The position numbers and the translations under genes were made by a program. DNA of 45,056 nt from Prosthecobacter debontii (lineage in GTDB: Bacteria; Verrucomicrobiota; Verrucomicrobiia; Chthoniobacterales; Chthoniobacteraceae). Under the pieces are notes generated by a model. It was not told where the DNA came from. It saw only the letters and a program-made list of their open reading frames with translations, and did not search any database. The first letter of the stretch is position 1. Each line of letters begins with the position of its first letter. The DNA is taken from assembly GCA_945861385.1 (NCBI GenBank), contig CAMAUI010000026.1, positions 1-45,056 on the forward strand. Direction: 5' to 3'. Shown in pieces: positions 15,093-24,567 of the stretch.

Positions 15093-18000
15093 TCAATTCG
15101 AGATCGTCTCGTTCAGATTCAGCAGCACGTTGGCCACGGCGGTCCAGGCGGCGAGTTGGGTGTCGTCGAGGCCGGGGGCTTTGGGGAGGTCGCCGACGCT
15201 GGCGAGTTTCTTGGCGGCTTCCTTGTCCTGACTGTAGGTGGCGAGCTGGCGCTGGAGGGTGCGGTCGAGGATGGCGCGCTCGCTTTCCGAAGGCGGACGG
15301 GCGAGGGCGGCGCGCCAGGCGAAGGCGAGGCGTGAGGGGTCGTCGGTGCCGCCCTGCTGGAGGATGCGCTGGGCGAAGGCGCGGGCGGCTTCGACGAAGA
15401 CGGGGTCGTTCATGAGGACGAGGGATTGCAGGGGCGTGCTGGTTTTCGCCCGCTGGGCGACGCAGAACTCGCGGGTGGGGGCGTCGAGGGTGACGAAGGA
15501 TGGATAGACGGTGGAGCGCCGCCAATAGACGTAGAGGCCGCGGCGGTAGAGGTCGGCGCCGGTGGATTTCTGGTAGTTGTAGCCGCTCATTTCGTTGATC
15601 TCCCAGGTGCCGGCGGGCTGGGCGGGCTTGATGCTTTTGCCGCCAAGCGTGGGGTTGAGGATGCCGGCGATGGCGAGGGCGTTGTCGCGGATCATCTCGG
15701 CGTCGAGGCGCTGGCGGGGGCCGCGGGCGAGGAGGCGGTTTTCGCTGTCGCGGGCGAGGAGGGCGGGCGCGGCTTTGGCGCTCTGGCGGTAGGTGGCGCT
15801 GAGGACGATCTGGCGGATGGCGCGCTTGGTGTCCCAGTCGCGCATGAAGTCGGCGGCGAGCCAGTCGAGCAGTTCGGGGTGGCTGGGCCATTCGCCCTGG
15901 GAGCCGAAGTCGTTGGCGGTTTTCACGAGGCCGGTGCCGAAGAGCATGGCCCACCAGCGGTTCACGGTGACGCGGGCGGTGAGGGGCTGCTGCGGGGAGA
16001 CGAGCCACTGGGCAAAGTCGAGGCGGTTGAGCGGCTTGCTGTCGGCGCGGGCGGGGATCTGGGGGAGAAAGGCGGGGACGGCGGCGGTGACCTTGTCGCC
16101 GTTCTGGTCGTAGGCGCCGCGGACTTTCATGAAGGTGTCGCGCGGTTTGTCCATCTCGGCCATGACCATGGTGTTGGGCATGGCTTTCTCGATGCCGCCC
16201 TTCGCTTTTTTCAGCTCGTCCACTTTCTTCGTGAAGGTGGCGCTGCTGGTGCCGAGTTTTTGGAGGAAGGTTTTTTGGAGCTGTTCCTTCTGCTCGGGCT
16301 TGCGCTGCGCGGGGGCGATGGCGGCGATGGCGGCGAGGTTCAGGCTTGCGATTTCCGCGGGCGCGAGGGCGCGGCTGTAAATGCGGAGGTCGTCCACGAC
16401 GCCGTGGAATGGCGAGGCGTCGCCGCCGCGGCGGCCGATGCGGAAGGGAGCGTCGGACTTGATCGAGCCGCTGAGTTTGTCGGCGCGGACGAGGAGCTTC
16501 ATGGGCTCGCCGTTGACGAAGAGCTTCACGCCGGCGGCCTTGCCGGAGCCGTCGCAGGTGAAGGCGAGGTGGGAGAGGGCCTTTGCGGAGATGTCTTTCT
16601 CGGCTTCGACGTGGAGGATGTCGGCGGGCCATTTCTGGACGAGGCGGAAGCCAGGGCGGAGGCCCTTGAATTCGACCTCCCATCCGCCGGCGAGATCCGT
16701 GCCGTCGCGCTTGCCAAACGCGGTGCCGCCCGGCGCCTCGGGGCGCACCCATGCGGAGACGCTGAAGGGCTGGTCTTTTTCAAAGCCGAGCTTGTCGCCA
16801 TATTCGAGCCAGCCTTTGCCTTTCGTCTCGTAGCCCTTCGCGATCGTGCCGTCCACGAATGTGCCATCGCCCTGTGCGGTCGCGGTGATGGCCGCGCCGG
16901 TGTCGCTCGTGCCGTTGCCACCGGCATCGAGGGGGAAGCGCACCACCGGGCCCTTCGGCTCCGCGGCTTTGGCGGTTTCATTTTCCCACGCGAGCTGCTT
17001 CTCGGGGAGTGTGCGGTTGAATTCCTGCAAGGCCTTTTCCGCGGCGGCGATTTCGCCGTCGAGGCGCTGGAGTTCCTTCTCGTGCGCGGGCAGCGGCACT
17101 TTGAGGAACGGCTTCGGGTTGCGGTCGCGCACGCCGTCCTTGCCGGTCTCGGGGACGTTGTTGAAAAAGGCGTACACTTGGTAGAAGTCGCGCTGGCTGA
17201 TGGGATCGTATTTGTGGTCGTGGCACTGCGCGCAGGCGACGGTCATGCCGAGCCAGGTGGCGCCGGTCGTGGCCACGCGATCAACGACGTAGAGATTGAG
17301 GTACTCGGACTCGATGATGCCGCCTTCGTCGCTGGTCATCACGTTGCGGTGAAAGCCGCTGGCGACCTGCTGCTGGATGGTGGCTTTTGGGAGCAGGTCG
17401 CCGGCGATCTGCTCGATGGTGAACTGGTTGAAAGGCATGTTCGCGTTGAAGGCGTTGATGACCCATTCGCGCCAGAGCCACATGTCGCGGAGCGAGTCGT
17501 TGTGGTAGCCGCTGGTGTCGCCGTAGCGCGCGAGATCGAGCCACGGCACAGCCAGGCGCTCGCCGAAATGCGGGCTCTTCAGCAGTCGGTCCACGACTTT
17601 CTCGAAAGCGCCGGGCGCGCTGTCTTGCACAAACTCATCCACCTCGGCGATGGACGGCGGCAGGCCGGTCAGGTCGAGCGACACGCGCCGGATCAGCCGT
17701 GCCTTTTCCTCCTCGGGTGAAGGCGACAGCCCCTCGAGCTTCAGCCGCGTGTGGACGAAGGCATCAATGGGATTTATCGTGCCCGCGACCGTCGGCACGG
17801 GCGGCTGTTTCACCGGCTCGAACGCCCAGTGCCCGGTCCACTCCGCGCCGCCCTTGACCCAGCGTTTGAGCAACTCGATCTGCGCGGGCTTGAGCGGCTT
17901 GTGCTCCTTGGCCGGCGGCATCACGTCGTCCTTGTCCGTCGTCGTGATGCGGCGGATCAACTCGCTCTTTTCCAGCGACCCCGGCACCACCGCGATCTCG

Positions 18001-18227
18001 CCGGACTCCGCCTTGCCAAAGGCCGACTCCTTGCGGTCAAAGCGCAGTTCTGCCTTGCGCTTGTTCGAGTCCGGGCCGTGGCAGGCGAAGCAGTGCTCGG
18101 AAAAAATGGGCCGGATGTCGCGGTTGAAATCAATTTTCGCCGTGGTGATTTCCGCGCTGGCGGTGGCGGCAGTCAGCAGGATGGGGAGCAGGACATGAGC
18201 TTTGGAAAGGCAGTGAACCATAGGCAT
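15093..18227 (-). CDS. PSCyt1 / DUF1549 / LamG / DUF1553 protein
   Basis: A 1044-residue exported protein. Residues 1-25 form a signal peptide. The cytochrome domain follows, with haem motif CFACH at 46-50 and 'MPPAKEHKPL'. DUF1549 spans ~150-360 ('LIRRVSLDLTGLPPS', 'DLARYGDTSGYHND', 'CAQCHDHKYDP' with a second CxxCH). A LamG concanavalin-like domain is inserted at ~425-625 ('FSVSAWVRPEA', 'GVVDDLRIYSRAL'), followed by DUF1553 at ~720-1010 ('VNRWWAMLFGTGLV', 'LDWLAADFMRDWD', 'TPLQSLVLMNDPVFVEAA'). The family is abundant in Planctomycetes and Verrucomicrobia, with a suspected link to polysaccharide breakdown. Unlike the pair at 37.8-42.0 kb, no DUF1501 gene follows; the next gene is vapB. Two ATGs are possible (18227, 18221) and no clear ribosome site separates them. 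Confidence 0.93.
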   Translation of the reverse strand: MPMVHCLSKAHVLLPILLTAATASAEITTAKIDFNRDIRPIFSEHCFACHGPDSNKRKAELRFDRKESAFGKAESGEIAVVPGSLEKSELIRRITTTDKDDVMPPAKEHKPLKPAQIELLKRWVKGGAEWTGHWAFEPVKQPPVPTVAGTINPIDAFVHTRLKLEGLSPSPEEEKARLIRRVSLDLTGLPPSIAEVDEFVQDSAPGAFEKVVDRLLKSPHFGERLAVPWLDLARYGDTSGYHNDSLRDMWLWREWVINAFNANMPFNQFTIEQIAGDLLPKATIQQQVASGFHRNVMTSDEGGIIESEYLNLYVVDRVATTGATWLGMTVACAQCHDHKYDPISQRDFYQVYAFFNNVPETGKDGVRDRNPKPFLKVPLPAHEKELQRLDGEIAAAEKALQEFNRTLPEKQLAWENETAKAAEPKGPVVRFPLDAGGNGTSDTGAAITATAQGDGTFVDGTIAKGYETKGKGWLEYGDKLGFEKDQPFSVSAWVRPEAPGGTAFGKRDGTDLAGGWEVEFKGLRPGFRLVQKWPADILHVEAEKDISAKALSHLAFTCDGSGKAAGVKLFVNGEPMKLLVRADKLSGSIKSDAPFRIGRRGGDASPFHGVVDDLRIYSRALAPAEIASLNLAAIAAIAPAQRKPEQKEQLQKTFLQKLGTSSATFTKKVDELKKAKGGIEKAMPNTMVMAEMDKPRDTFMKVRGAYDQNGDKVTAAVPAFLPQIPARADSKPLNRLDFAQWLVSPQQPLTARVTVNRWWAMLFGTGLVKTANDFGSQGEWPSHPELLDWLAADFMRDWDTKRAIRQIVLSATYRQSAKAAPALLARDSENRLLARGPRQRLDAEMIRDNALAIAGILNPTLGGKSIKPAQPAGTWEINEMSGYNYQKSTGADLYRRGLYVYWRRSTVYPSFVTLDAPTREFCVAQRAKTSTPLQSLVLMNDPVFVEAARAFAQRILQQGGTDDPSRLAFAWRAALARPPSESERAILDRTLQRQLATYSQDKEAAKKLASVGDLPKAPGLDDTQLAAWTAVANVLLNLNETISN

Positions 18228-18309
18228 CGGATGAATCTGGCAGCGCCGCGATGGTTAGAAAAGAAGAACTCTTTTCGGAGCGTGGGGCTCCTGGGAAGGG
18301 GGCGTGGCG

Positions 18310-18417
18310 GGGTGCATCTCAGCTTTTGAGCACCGCTGCGGGCGGCATGAGCAAGAGCATGAGCAAGAGCATGAGTAAGAAGTAAGAGAGCGACCTGCAA
18401 AAGGCTGAGATGCGCCC
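18310..18417. repeat. Long stem-loop enclosing a 12-base tandem repeat
   Basis: GCATCTCAGCTTTTG at 18314-18328 pairs with CAAAAGGCTGAGATGC at 18398-18413 with a single bulged base; extending by GGGT/GCCC gives a ~19-bp stem (18310-18328 with 18398-18417). The ~70-base loop carries three copies of ATGAGCAAGAGC (18347-18382, the third diverged as ATGAGTAAGAAG). Read as codons it is MSKSMSKSMSKK followed by a TAA at 18383. There is no convincing ribosome site, so translation is doubtful. It lies in the 328-base gap between fabF and the PSCyt1 gene, where no other gene is visible. Confidence 0.75.
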
Positions 18418-18504
18418 GGCGGGGCAGGGTAAAAGATGAAAATGTTGTGTCCCCATTTGCGAATTGGCGGAACGTGATTATTTTTCCGCCGGGTTTGGTT
18501 GGAG

Positions 18505-18540
18505 GGCGGTCGGCGCTTTGTAGTGGGAGCGCCGGCCGCC
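18505..18540. repeat. GC-rich hairpin just downstream of fabF
   Basis: GGCGGTCGGCGCT (18505-18517) pairs with AGCGCCGGCCGCC (18528-18540), 13 bp with one G-T wobble and a 10-base loop TTGTAGTGGG. It lies 16 bases past the fabF stop (leftward) and could help end that transcript, but no T-run follows on the minus strand. The stem plus the loop reading CCCACTACAA on the minus strand resembles a dispersed repeat I have seen in verrucomicrobial intergenic DNA. Confidence 0.6.
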
Positions 18541-18555
18541 AGGGTTTTCGGGGCT

Positions 18556-19812
18556 TTACCGCATTGACCGGAGGACGAGCGTGGAGTTTGCCCCGCCGAA
18601 GCCGAATGCGTTGTTGAGGGCGACGCGGATTTTGGCGTCCCGGCCAATGTTGGGGATGATGTCGAGATCGCATGCGGGATCGGGGGTTTCATAGTGCAGC
18701 GTGGGCGGGAGCCATTGGTCGCGGAGGGCGAGGCAGCAGATCGCGGTTTCCATCGCGCCGGATGCGCCAAGCGGGTGCGCGGTGTAGGGTTTTGTGCCGC
18801 TGACCGGCGGCGGGGTGTCGCCGAAGACGGCGCGGATGCACATGGCCTCGTTTGCGTCGTTGAGCTGGGTGCTGCTTGCGTGAGCGTTGATGTAGCCGAC
18901 TTCCGCGGGGCTTGTCCCGGCGTCGCGCAGCGCGGCTTCCATGCAGGCGATCACGCTTTCACCGGAGGGGAGGGGGGATGTCATGTGGAAGGCGTCGTTG
19001 TTCATCGCGTAGCCGGTCAGTTCCGCGTAGATGTCCGCGCCGCGGCGCTCGGCGTGTTCGAGCGTCTCGAGCACGAGGGAGCAGCCGCCCTCGCCCATCA
19101 CGAAACCATCGCGCCTCGCATCGAATGGCCGGCACGCGAGCGCCGCAGGCTCGCCCTGCCAGCGCGACATCGTCTTGATGAAATCGAACGCGGAGAAGGT
19201 GAGCGGGCACAGCGGTGCCTCCGCGCCGCCGGCGATCATCACATCGGCCCACCCGTCGCGCAGGTAGCGCATTGCCTCGCCGACGGCGATGACGCCGCTG
19301 GCGCAGGAATTCGACTGCGTGGCGCAGGGGCCGCGGAATCCAAACTCGATGGCGATGTTGCTGTGCGCGCTGCCGCCGAACACCTGGAGGGCGAGCGCGG
19401 GGTTCACGCCGCGCATTCCCTTTTTCAAAAAACGCCCGTGCTCCTGCTCGGCGTGCGAGATGCCGCCGAGGCCCGTGCCGAAGCTGACGCCGATCCGCGC
19501 TTGCGGCCGCTCGCGGCTCCACGGCAGGGCGGCGTCATCGAGCGCGAGCATGGCGCTCGCGACGGCGAACTGCACGTAACGGTCGAATCGCTTGAGCTTG
19601 TGCGGGGGGAAAAAATCCGCGCCGCGCCAGTCGCGGACTTCGCCGGCGCAACGCGCGGCGCATGTGCCAGCGTCGAAGCTGGTGATCGGGCGAATGCCGC
19701 TCCGGCCCGCGCGGATCGCTTCGCGGAAGGCGTCCCGCCCGATGCCACAGGCCGCGATGACACCGATGCCGGTGACGACGATTCGCTTTCTCTCGTTTGC
19801 GGGATTTTGCAC
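18556..19812 (-). CDS. fabF: Beta-ketoacyl-ACP synthase II (KAS II)
   Basis: Condenses malonyl-ACP with a growing acyl-ACP in type II fatty acid synthesis. With the GTG at 19812 the protein has 418 residues, close to the usual ~412, and starts 'VQNPANERKRIVVTGIGVI', the normal N-terminal strand. The active-site Cys is about residue 170 in 'SNSCASGVIAVG'; the two catalytic His residues are at ~311 ('YINAHASSTQLND') and ~346 ('KPYTAHPLGASGA'), with Lys341 between them; 'NAFGFGGANS' is near the C-terminus. The motifs are slightly unusual (NAHASST rather than NAHGTST), so a role in a specialised acyl or polyketide pathway is possible, and no acyl carrier protein or reductase gene is adjacent. The frame is open further upstream to an ATG at 19959, but those residues do not look like KAS. 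Confidence 0.88.
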   Translation of the reverse strand: MQNPANERKRIVVTGIGVIAACGIGRDAFREAIRAGRSGIRPITSFDAGTCAARCAGEVRDWRGADFFPPHKLKRFDRYVQFAVASAMLALDDAALPWSRERPQARIGVSFGTGLGGISHAEQEHGRFLKKGMRGVNPALALQVFGGSAHSNIAIEFGFRGPCATQSNSCASGVIAVGEAMRYLRDGWADVMIAGGAEAPLCPLTFSAFDFIKTMSRWQGEPAALACRPFDARRDGFVMGEGGCSLVLETLEHAERRGADIYAELTGYAMNNDAFHMTSPLPSGESVIACMEAALRDAGTSPAEVGYINAHASSTQLNDANEAMCIRAVFGDTPPPVSGTKPYTAHPLGASGAMETAICCLALRDQWLPPTLHYETPDPACDLDIIPNIGRDAKIRVALNNAFGFGGANSTLVLRSMR

Positions 19813-19957
19813 CGGGCCGGGATAGCGGGTGGGGCAATTCTGTCCAGCGATGCTCACGCGGCAATTCCCCGCTTGCGCGCGCGAGCGCGGCATGGATAGC
19901 GTCCTCGGGTTTCCATTCCCTGGGGCGAGAACACAGCGAAAAACAAGAGAGCGGAAC

Positions 19958-22528
19958 ATGCAGCCGATTCATACATTCAACGTCGTCCCCAGACTCCCGA
20001 AGGCACTCGAACCGCTTCGCGAACTGGCCACCAACCTATGGTGGACATGGGAGCCGGAGGCGCGCGCGCTGTTCCGCCACGTGGACCCGGCATCGTGGAA
20101 TGCGACGAATCACAACCCGGTGAGGTTGCTGCAGCTCGCGCGTCAATCGCGGCTGGATGAGATCGCGGAGAACGATGACTTCCTGCGGGAGATGAACGGG
20201 GTGGCCGAGCGTTTCCGGGCGTATATGAAGCGCGAGGATACGTGGTGGAAGACGCGGAAGGGGAACGCCCTCAGCGGGCCGGTGGCCTATTTTTCCGCGG
20301 AGTTCGGGTTCCACGAGTCGTTCCCGAATTACTCGGGTGGCCTCGGGATTCTCTCGGGGGATCACTGCAAATCCGCGAGCGATCTCGATATTCCCTTCGT
20401 TGCCGTGTCGCTCCTCTACCGCCACGGATACTTCAAGCAGCAGATCAACAAGGACGGGTGGCAGGAGAGCCTCGAGCTGAACCAGAATTTTTCCCACCTC
20501 CCGGTGCAGGAAGTGAAAGATGCCGCGGGGAACCCGTTGCTCGTGCGCGTGGCGATGCCGGGCCAGGAGGTGGCGGCCAAGGTGTGGAAGCTCGCGGTCG
20601 GGCGGATTCCGTTGTACCTGCTCGACACGTTCCTCGCGGAAAATTCGCCGGATGACCGCGGGATCACGGCGCAGCTTTATGGCGGCGATCACGAGATGAG
20701 GATCAAGCAGGAGATCGTGCTCGGCATCGGCGGCATCCACGCGCTGAGCGCGATGGGGATCAAGCCGGCGGTGCATCATTTGAACGAAGGCCATGCGGCG
20801 TTCATCTCGATGGAATTGATCCGGCGACGGGTGCGGGAGGACGGCCTGGATTTTTACTCGGCGTTGCAGGCGACGGCGGCGGCGAACGTTTTTACCACGC
20901 ACACTCCGGTGCCGGCGGGGAATGATGCGTTCCCGCTGGATCTGATGCGGAAATATTTCGGCGGCTATCCGGCGGATGTGGGGATTGATTTCGAGACGCT
21001 CGCGGGCTTCGGGCAGACGCGGAAGGAGCCGCACGAACCGTTTTCGATGACGGTCTTCGCGCTGCGGACATCGCGCCATGCGAACGGCGTGAGCGCGCTG
21101 CACGGACGGGTTTCGCAGCGGTTGTGGCAGGATGTGTGGAGCGGTGTCCCGGTGCAGGAGGTGCCGATCACCAGCGTGACCAACGGCATCCACACGAAGA
21201 CGTGGGCCTCGCCGGATTTCATCCGCATCTATGAAAAGTATCTGCCGGGCTGGGAGGAGCACCTCACGGATCGTGATTTCTGGCGCAAGGTGCAGGACAT
21301 TCCCGATGCCGTGCTGTGGGACACGCACCAGCAGGAGAAGGTGCGGACGATCGAGTTCATCCGCGAGCGTGTGCGCCTGCAGCGGAAGCGGCTGGGCGAA
21401 AGCCCCGAGAAGATGCGGGCGCTCTCGATGCTGCTGGATCCCGACGTGCTGACCATCGGCTTCGCGCGTCGCTTCGCCACCTACAAGCGGGCGACACTGC
21501 TTTTCCACGATCGTGAGCGCCTCTTGAAGCTGCTCAATAATTCCGAGCGTCCGGTCCAATTCGTCTTCGCCGGCAAGGCGCATCCGAAGGACGAACCCGG
21601 CAAGCGATTCATCCAGGAGGTGTACAAATTCACCCGGCTGCCCGAGTTCGAGGGGCGGATCGTTTTCGTCGAGGACTACGACCACTGCGTGGGCCGCAGG
21701 CTCTATCAAGGCGTTGATTTATGGCTGAACAACCCGCGCCGCCCGCTGGAGGCCAGCGGCACGAGCGGGATGAAACTGCCGCCCAGCGGCGGCATGAATC
21801 TCAGCGTTCTCGATGGATGGTGGTGCGAGGGACACAATGGAAAAAACGGCTGGGCCATCGGCGCGGAAATCCCCGAGAGCACGCATCAGCCGGATCCCGC
21901 ATTCGAGGACGAGGTGGACATCGCGAGCCTCTTCCACGTGATCGAGACGCAGATCCTGCCCCTTTACTACGCCAAGCCGGACGGGAGGCTCCCTCTCGCG
22001 TGGATCAATCTGATGCGCGAGTCCATCCGCACCATCGTGCCGGTTTTCAACACGCACCGCATGGTCGCCGAATATACCGCGCGCCTCTACGAGCCCGCGG
22101 CGAAACGCCACGCGATCCTGAGCGCCAATGGCAGCGCCAATGCCACGGAACTCAGCCGGTGGAAGGCGGCGATCCGCAAAGACTGGCCGCATGTCTCAGT
22201 CGGTGCGATCGAGTTGCGCACGGGCAACGGAATGAACGTCGTCGTCGGCGACTCGGTCGAGGTCAGCGCGCGGGTCATGCTCGGCCCGATCGAGCCGGAG
22301 TTTGTGCGGGTGCAGGCGTGCTACGGGGAAAACGTGAACGCCGACATCGCGCATCCGATCACCGTGGATCTCGCCGGTGTCGAGCGACTCGGCGAAGGCG
22401 CCTACCGGTTCGCCGGCGTCATCCCCGCGGCGGAGAGTGGCAGCTACGGGCTGAGCGTGCGCGTCATTCCCACACACCCCCATCTCACGCAGCCGCACGA
22501 ACTGCGTCTGATCGCCTGGGCAAAGTGA
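19958..22528 (+). CDS. glgP: Alpha-glucan (glycogen/maltodextrin) phosphorylase, TIGR02094 type
   Basis: Releases glucose 1-phosphate from alpha-1,4-glucans in the cytoplasm using pyridoxal phosphate. The ATG at 19958 gives 856 residues, the usual length, and begins with the DUF3417 N-terminal region ('LRELATNLWWTWEPEAR'). Further motifs: 'FSAEFGFHESFPNYSGGLG' (~110-130), 'HLNEGHAAF', 'TTHTPVPAGND', 'VTNGIHTKTWASP', 'GFARRFATYKRATL', and the phosphorylase signature 'EASGTSGMKLPPSGGMNLS', in which Lys at about residue 606 should bind PLP. The open frame upstream to 19829 lacks family similarity and was excluded. It is divergent from fabF. The following genes are on the same strand with short gaps, but the products are not obviously related. 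Confidence 0.95.
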   Translation: MQPIHTFNVVPRLPKALEPLRELATNLWWTWEPEARALFRHVDPASWNATNHNPVRLLQLARQSRLDEIAENDDFLREMNGVAERFRAYMKREDTWWKTRKGNALSGPVAYFSAEFGFHESFPNYSGGLGILSGDHCKSASDLDIPFVAVSLLYRHGYFKQQINKDGWQESLELNQNFSHLPVQEVKDAAGNPLLVRVAMPGQEVAAKVWKLAVGRIPLYLLDTFLAENSPDDRGITAQLYGGDHEMRIKQEIVLGIGGIHALSAMGIKPAVHHLNEGHAAFISMELIRRRVREDGLDFYSALQATAAANVFTTHTPVPAGNDAFPLDLMRKYFGGYPADVGIDFETLAGFGQTRKEPHEPFSMTVFALRTSRHANGVSALHGRVSQRLWQDVWSGVPVQEVPITSVTNGIHTKTWASPDFIRIYEKYLPGWEEHLTDRDFWRKVQDIPDAVLWDTHQQEKVRTIEFIRERVRLQRKRLGESPEKMRALSMLLDPDVLTIGFARRFATYKRATLLFHDRERLLKLLNNSERPVQFVFAGKAHPKDEPGKRFIQEVYKFTRLPEFEGRIVFVEDYDHCVGRRLYQGVDLWLNNPRRPLEASGTSGMKLPPSGGMNLSVLDGWWCEGHNGKNGWAIGAEIPESTHQPDPAFEDEVDIASLFHVIETQILPLYYAKPDGRLPLAWINLMRESIRTIVPVFNTHRMVAEYTARLYEPAAKRHAILSANGSANATELSRWKAAIRKDWPHVSVGAIELRTGNGMNVVVGDSVEVSARVMLGPIEPEFVRVQACYGENVNADIAHPITVDLAGVERLGEGAYRFAGVIPAAESGSYGLSVRVIPTHPHLTQPHELRLIAWAK

Positions 22529-22571
22529 GTTTGCCTAAATCGAAGTCGTCGCTATTTTCGCCCGCCACGGA

Positions 22572-23489
22572 ATGATTAGTTTCTCCACCTGCTGGAACTC
22601 GGGCCGACACAAAGACGGCGCCGAGATGATCCAAGAAATCCTCGATCTCGGCTTCGACACCGTCGAACTCGGGCATGGCATCCGCCTCTTTTTGGTCGAG
22701 GGCATCCTGAAAATGGTCGAGGCCGGGAAGGTGAAAATTTCCTCCCTCCACAACTTCTGCCCGCTGCCGCCCGAGATCCCGCACGCTTCTCCGGACTGCT
22801 ATCAAATTTCCGCGGAGCGCCCCGGCGAACGGGACCGCGCGATCCGGCACACGATCAAGACCATTGATTTTGCGAAGCGTCTCGGAACGGATCGCGTGGT
22901 GATGCACCTCGGCGGCGTCGAGATCGGGGACTACACCGGCAAACTCGTGCGCATGGCGGAGGTCGGAATGCACATGAGCAAGGCGTATTTGCAGACGAAA
23001 CTTGAAGCGGTGAAGCGCCGCGAATCGCTGCAGGACGCGGCCTTCCGCCGTTCGATGGATTCGCTGAAGATCATCTACCGCTACGCGCACATGAGCGGCG
23101 TGCGGCTCGGGATCGAGAGCCGCCACAGCTTCGAAGAGATTCCGAGTGAGCGGGAGATGCTCGTCGTCCTGGATCAGTTCGATGCGCCGACGGCGGGATA
23201 CTGGCACGACTTCGGGCATGTGCAGGTGAAGCACAACCTCGGCTTCCTGGATCATGTGGAATGGATGCAGAAGGTCGCTCCGCGCCTCATCGGCTGCCAT
23301 CTGCACGACACCAAGTGGCCGGGCCGCGATCACATGGCGCCTTTCGACGGAGCGGTGGAGTACGACAGGCTGATGCCGATGATCCCGCAGGACATGCTGT
23401 TCGTTTTCGAGATGAGCCCGCGCAGGACGAAGGAGGAAATCACCACCTCATTTGCGAAGTGGAAGGAGCGGTTTCCGCACACGGTCTAG
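22572..23489 (+). CDS. TIM-barrel sugar phosphate isomerase/epimerase-like protein
   Basis: A 305-residue protein of the AP-endonuclease-2 / xylose-isomerase-like TIM-barrel superfamily. Typical strands and metal-ligand positions are visible: 'ISFSTCWNSGRH' at the N-terminus, 'DRVVMHLGGVEIGDY' (~108-122), 'RLGIESRHSFEEIP' (a Glu ligand, ~178-191), 'YWHDFGHVQVKHN' (Asp/His ligands, ~213-225), 'IGCHLHDTKWPGRDHMAPF' (~240-258) and 'FVFEMSPRR' (final Glu, ~280). These residues would bind a divalent metal. The substrate cannot be told from sequence; an inositol or hexose derivative is common for the family. It starts 43 bases after the phosphorylase stop. Confidence 0.85.
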   Translation: MISFSTCWNSGRHKDGAEMIQEILDLGFDTVELGHGIRLFLVEGILKMVEAGKVKISSLHNFCPLPPEIPHASPDCYQISAERPGERDRAIRHTIKTIDFAKRLGTDRVVMHLGGVEIGDYTGKLVRMAEVGMHMSKAYLQTKLEAVKRRESLQDAAFRRSMDSLKIIYRYAHMSGVRLGIESRHSFEEIPSEREMLVVLDQFDAPTAGYWHDFGHVQVKHNLGFLDHVEWMQKVAPRLIGCHLHDTKWPGRDHMAPFDGAVEYDRLMPMIPQDMLFVFEMSPRRTKEEITTSFAKWKERFPHTV

Positions 23490-23535
23490 TGCAGCGGCGC
23501 ACCGCGGGAGACGCCCGCGGCGCTGAATCTCCGGA

Positions 23536-24567
23536 ATGAAACGCGCCTTTCTCTGGCTCCTGCAATGTGGCATCACCGCCGGCCTGCTGTGGTGGGTGTT
23601 TCACGATCCGGAAAAGCAGCGGGCTCTTCGCGATGCGGTGCTGCACGCCGATTGGTGGTGGATCGGCGCGGGCATTGCCGCCTACGGCGTGTTTGAACTT
23701 CTCGCCGGCCTGCGCTGGCAGATTCTCCTCCGGGTGCAGGGCATCCGCATTTCGTGGTGGCGGCTTTACGGACTGCTCATGGTCGGACTTTTTTTCAGCC
23801 TGTTCATCCCCGGCGGGACGGGCGGCGATTTGGTGAAAGGCTACTATCTCTTGAAAGAAGCACCGGTGGGGCGGAAAACCTCCGCCGCACTCAGCGTGGT
23901 GATGGACCGCCTCATCGGCCTCATCGGCGTTACGATCCTCACCGGCACGGTCACGTGGCTGCGCTGGGACTGGCTGACTTCGGATCCCACGAGCACGAAT
24001 TTCGTCATCAGCGGCCTTGTCGTGCTGGGCGCGGGCATGCTCGGAATTCTTCTCGCGGGAGCCATCTCCGGCCTGCGTCTCGCGCACCGACTGCCGGAGA
24101 AAATGCCGGGCCGCGGATTCCTCGCGAAGACCACCGGAGCCTACGCGCTCTACGGCCGCTCATGGCTCGCCACGCTTGCCGCAATCGTGATCGCCATCGC
24201 CGCGCACGCCGCGCACTACACCACGTTCTGGTGCGCGACTGCCGCCATGCAACACAGCGGCCCGCGCAAGCCCACGGCATTGGAACTCTACTCCGCGCTC
24301 CCGATCATCGAGACGGTCGCGGCCCTCCCCATCACGCCCGGCGGACTCGGCACACGCGAAAAAGTTTTCGACGACATGCTCACGAAGCTGGCAAACCTCG
24401 AGCACGGTGTTGCGCCGGCGATCTCGATGCTCGGTTATTTTTGCATCGCGTTCTGGGGCGTGGTCGGCGGTGTGTTCTATCTTTTCTACCGCCCCAGCCG
24501 GAGCGAACGCGCGGCGATCAGGGCGGAGAGCACCGCGCAGTTCAAAGGCACCCATCTCGGTTCATGA
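23536..24567 (+). CDS. Flippase-like integral membrane protein (LPG_synthase_TM / UPF0104)
   Basis: A 343-residue inner-membrane protein with about seven to eight transmembrane segments (for example ~4-22, 42-62, 78-96, 125-145, 156-178, 212-232, 290-318). It carries the family landmarks 'FIPGGTGGDLVKGYYL' (~96-112) and 'ALSVVMDRLIGLIG' (~121-134), plus 'LPITPGGLGTREKVF' (~265-279). This family resembles the membrane half of MprF and is thought to move or modify lipids; the soluble lysyl-transferase half is absent. It overlaps the next gene by four bases (ATGA). Function beyond membrane lipid handling is not determined. Confidence 0.88.
   Translation: MKRAFLWLLQCGITAGLLWWVFHDPEKQRALRDAVLHADWWWIGAGIAAYGVFELLAGLRWQILLRVQGIRISWWRLYGLLMVGLFFSLFIPGGTGGDLVKGYYLLKEAPVGRKTSAALSVVMDRLIGLIGVTILTGTVTWLRWDWLTSDPTSTNFVISGLVVLGAGMLGILLAGAISGLRLAHRLPEKMPGRGFLAKTTGAYALYGRSWLATLAAIVIAIAAHAAHYTTFWCATAAMQHSGPRKPTALELYSALPIIETVAALPITPGGLGTREKVFDDMLTKLANLEHGVAPAISMLGYFCIAFWGVVGGVFYLFYRPSRSERAAIRAESTAQFKGTHLGS

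Noticed and set aside
15426..17720. 764-codon plus-strand open frame
   Set aside because: Antisense of the LamG-containing cytochrome protein; Gly/Ala/Val-rich with no motifs.
18347..18385. MSKSMSKSMSKK micro-ORF as a real gene
   Set aside because: No ribosome site and fully explained as a 12-base tandem repeat inside a stem-loop.
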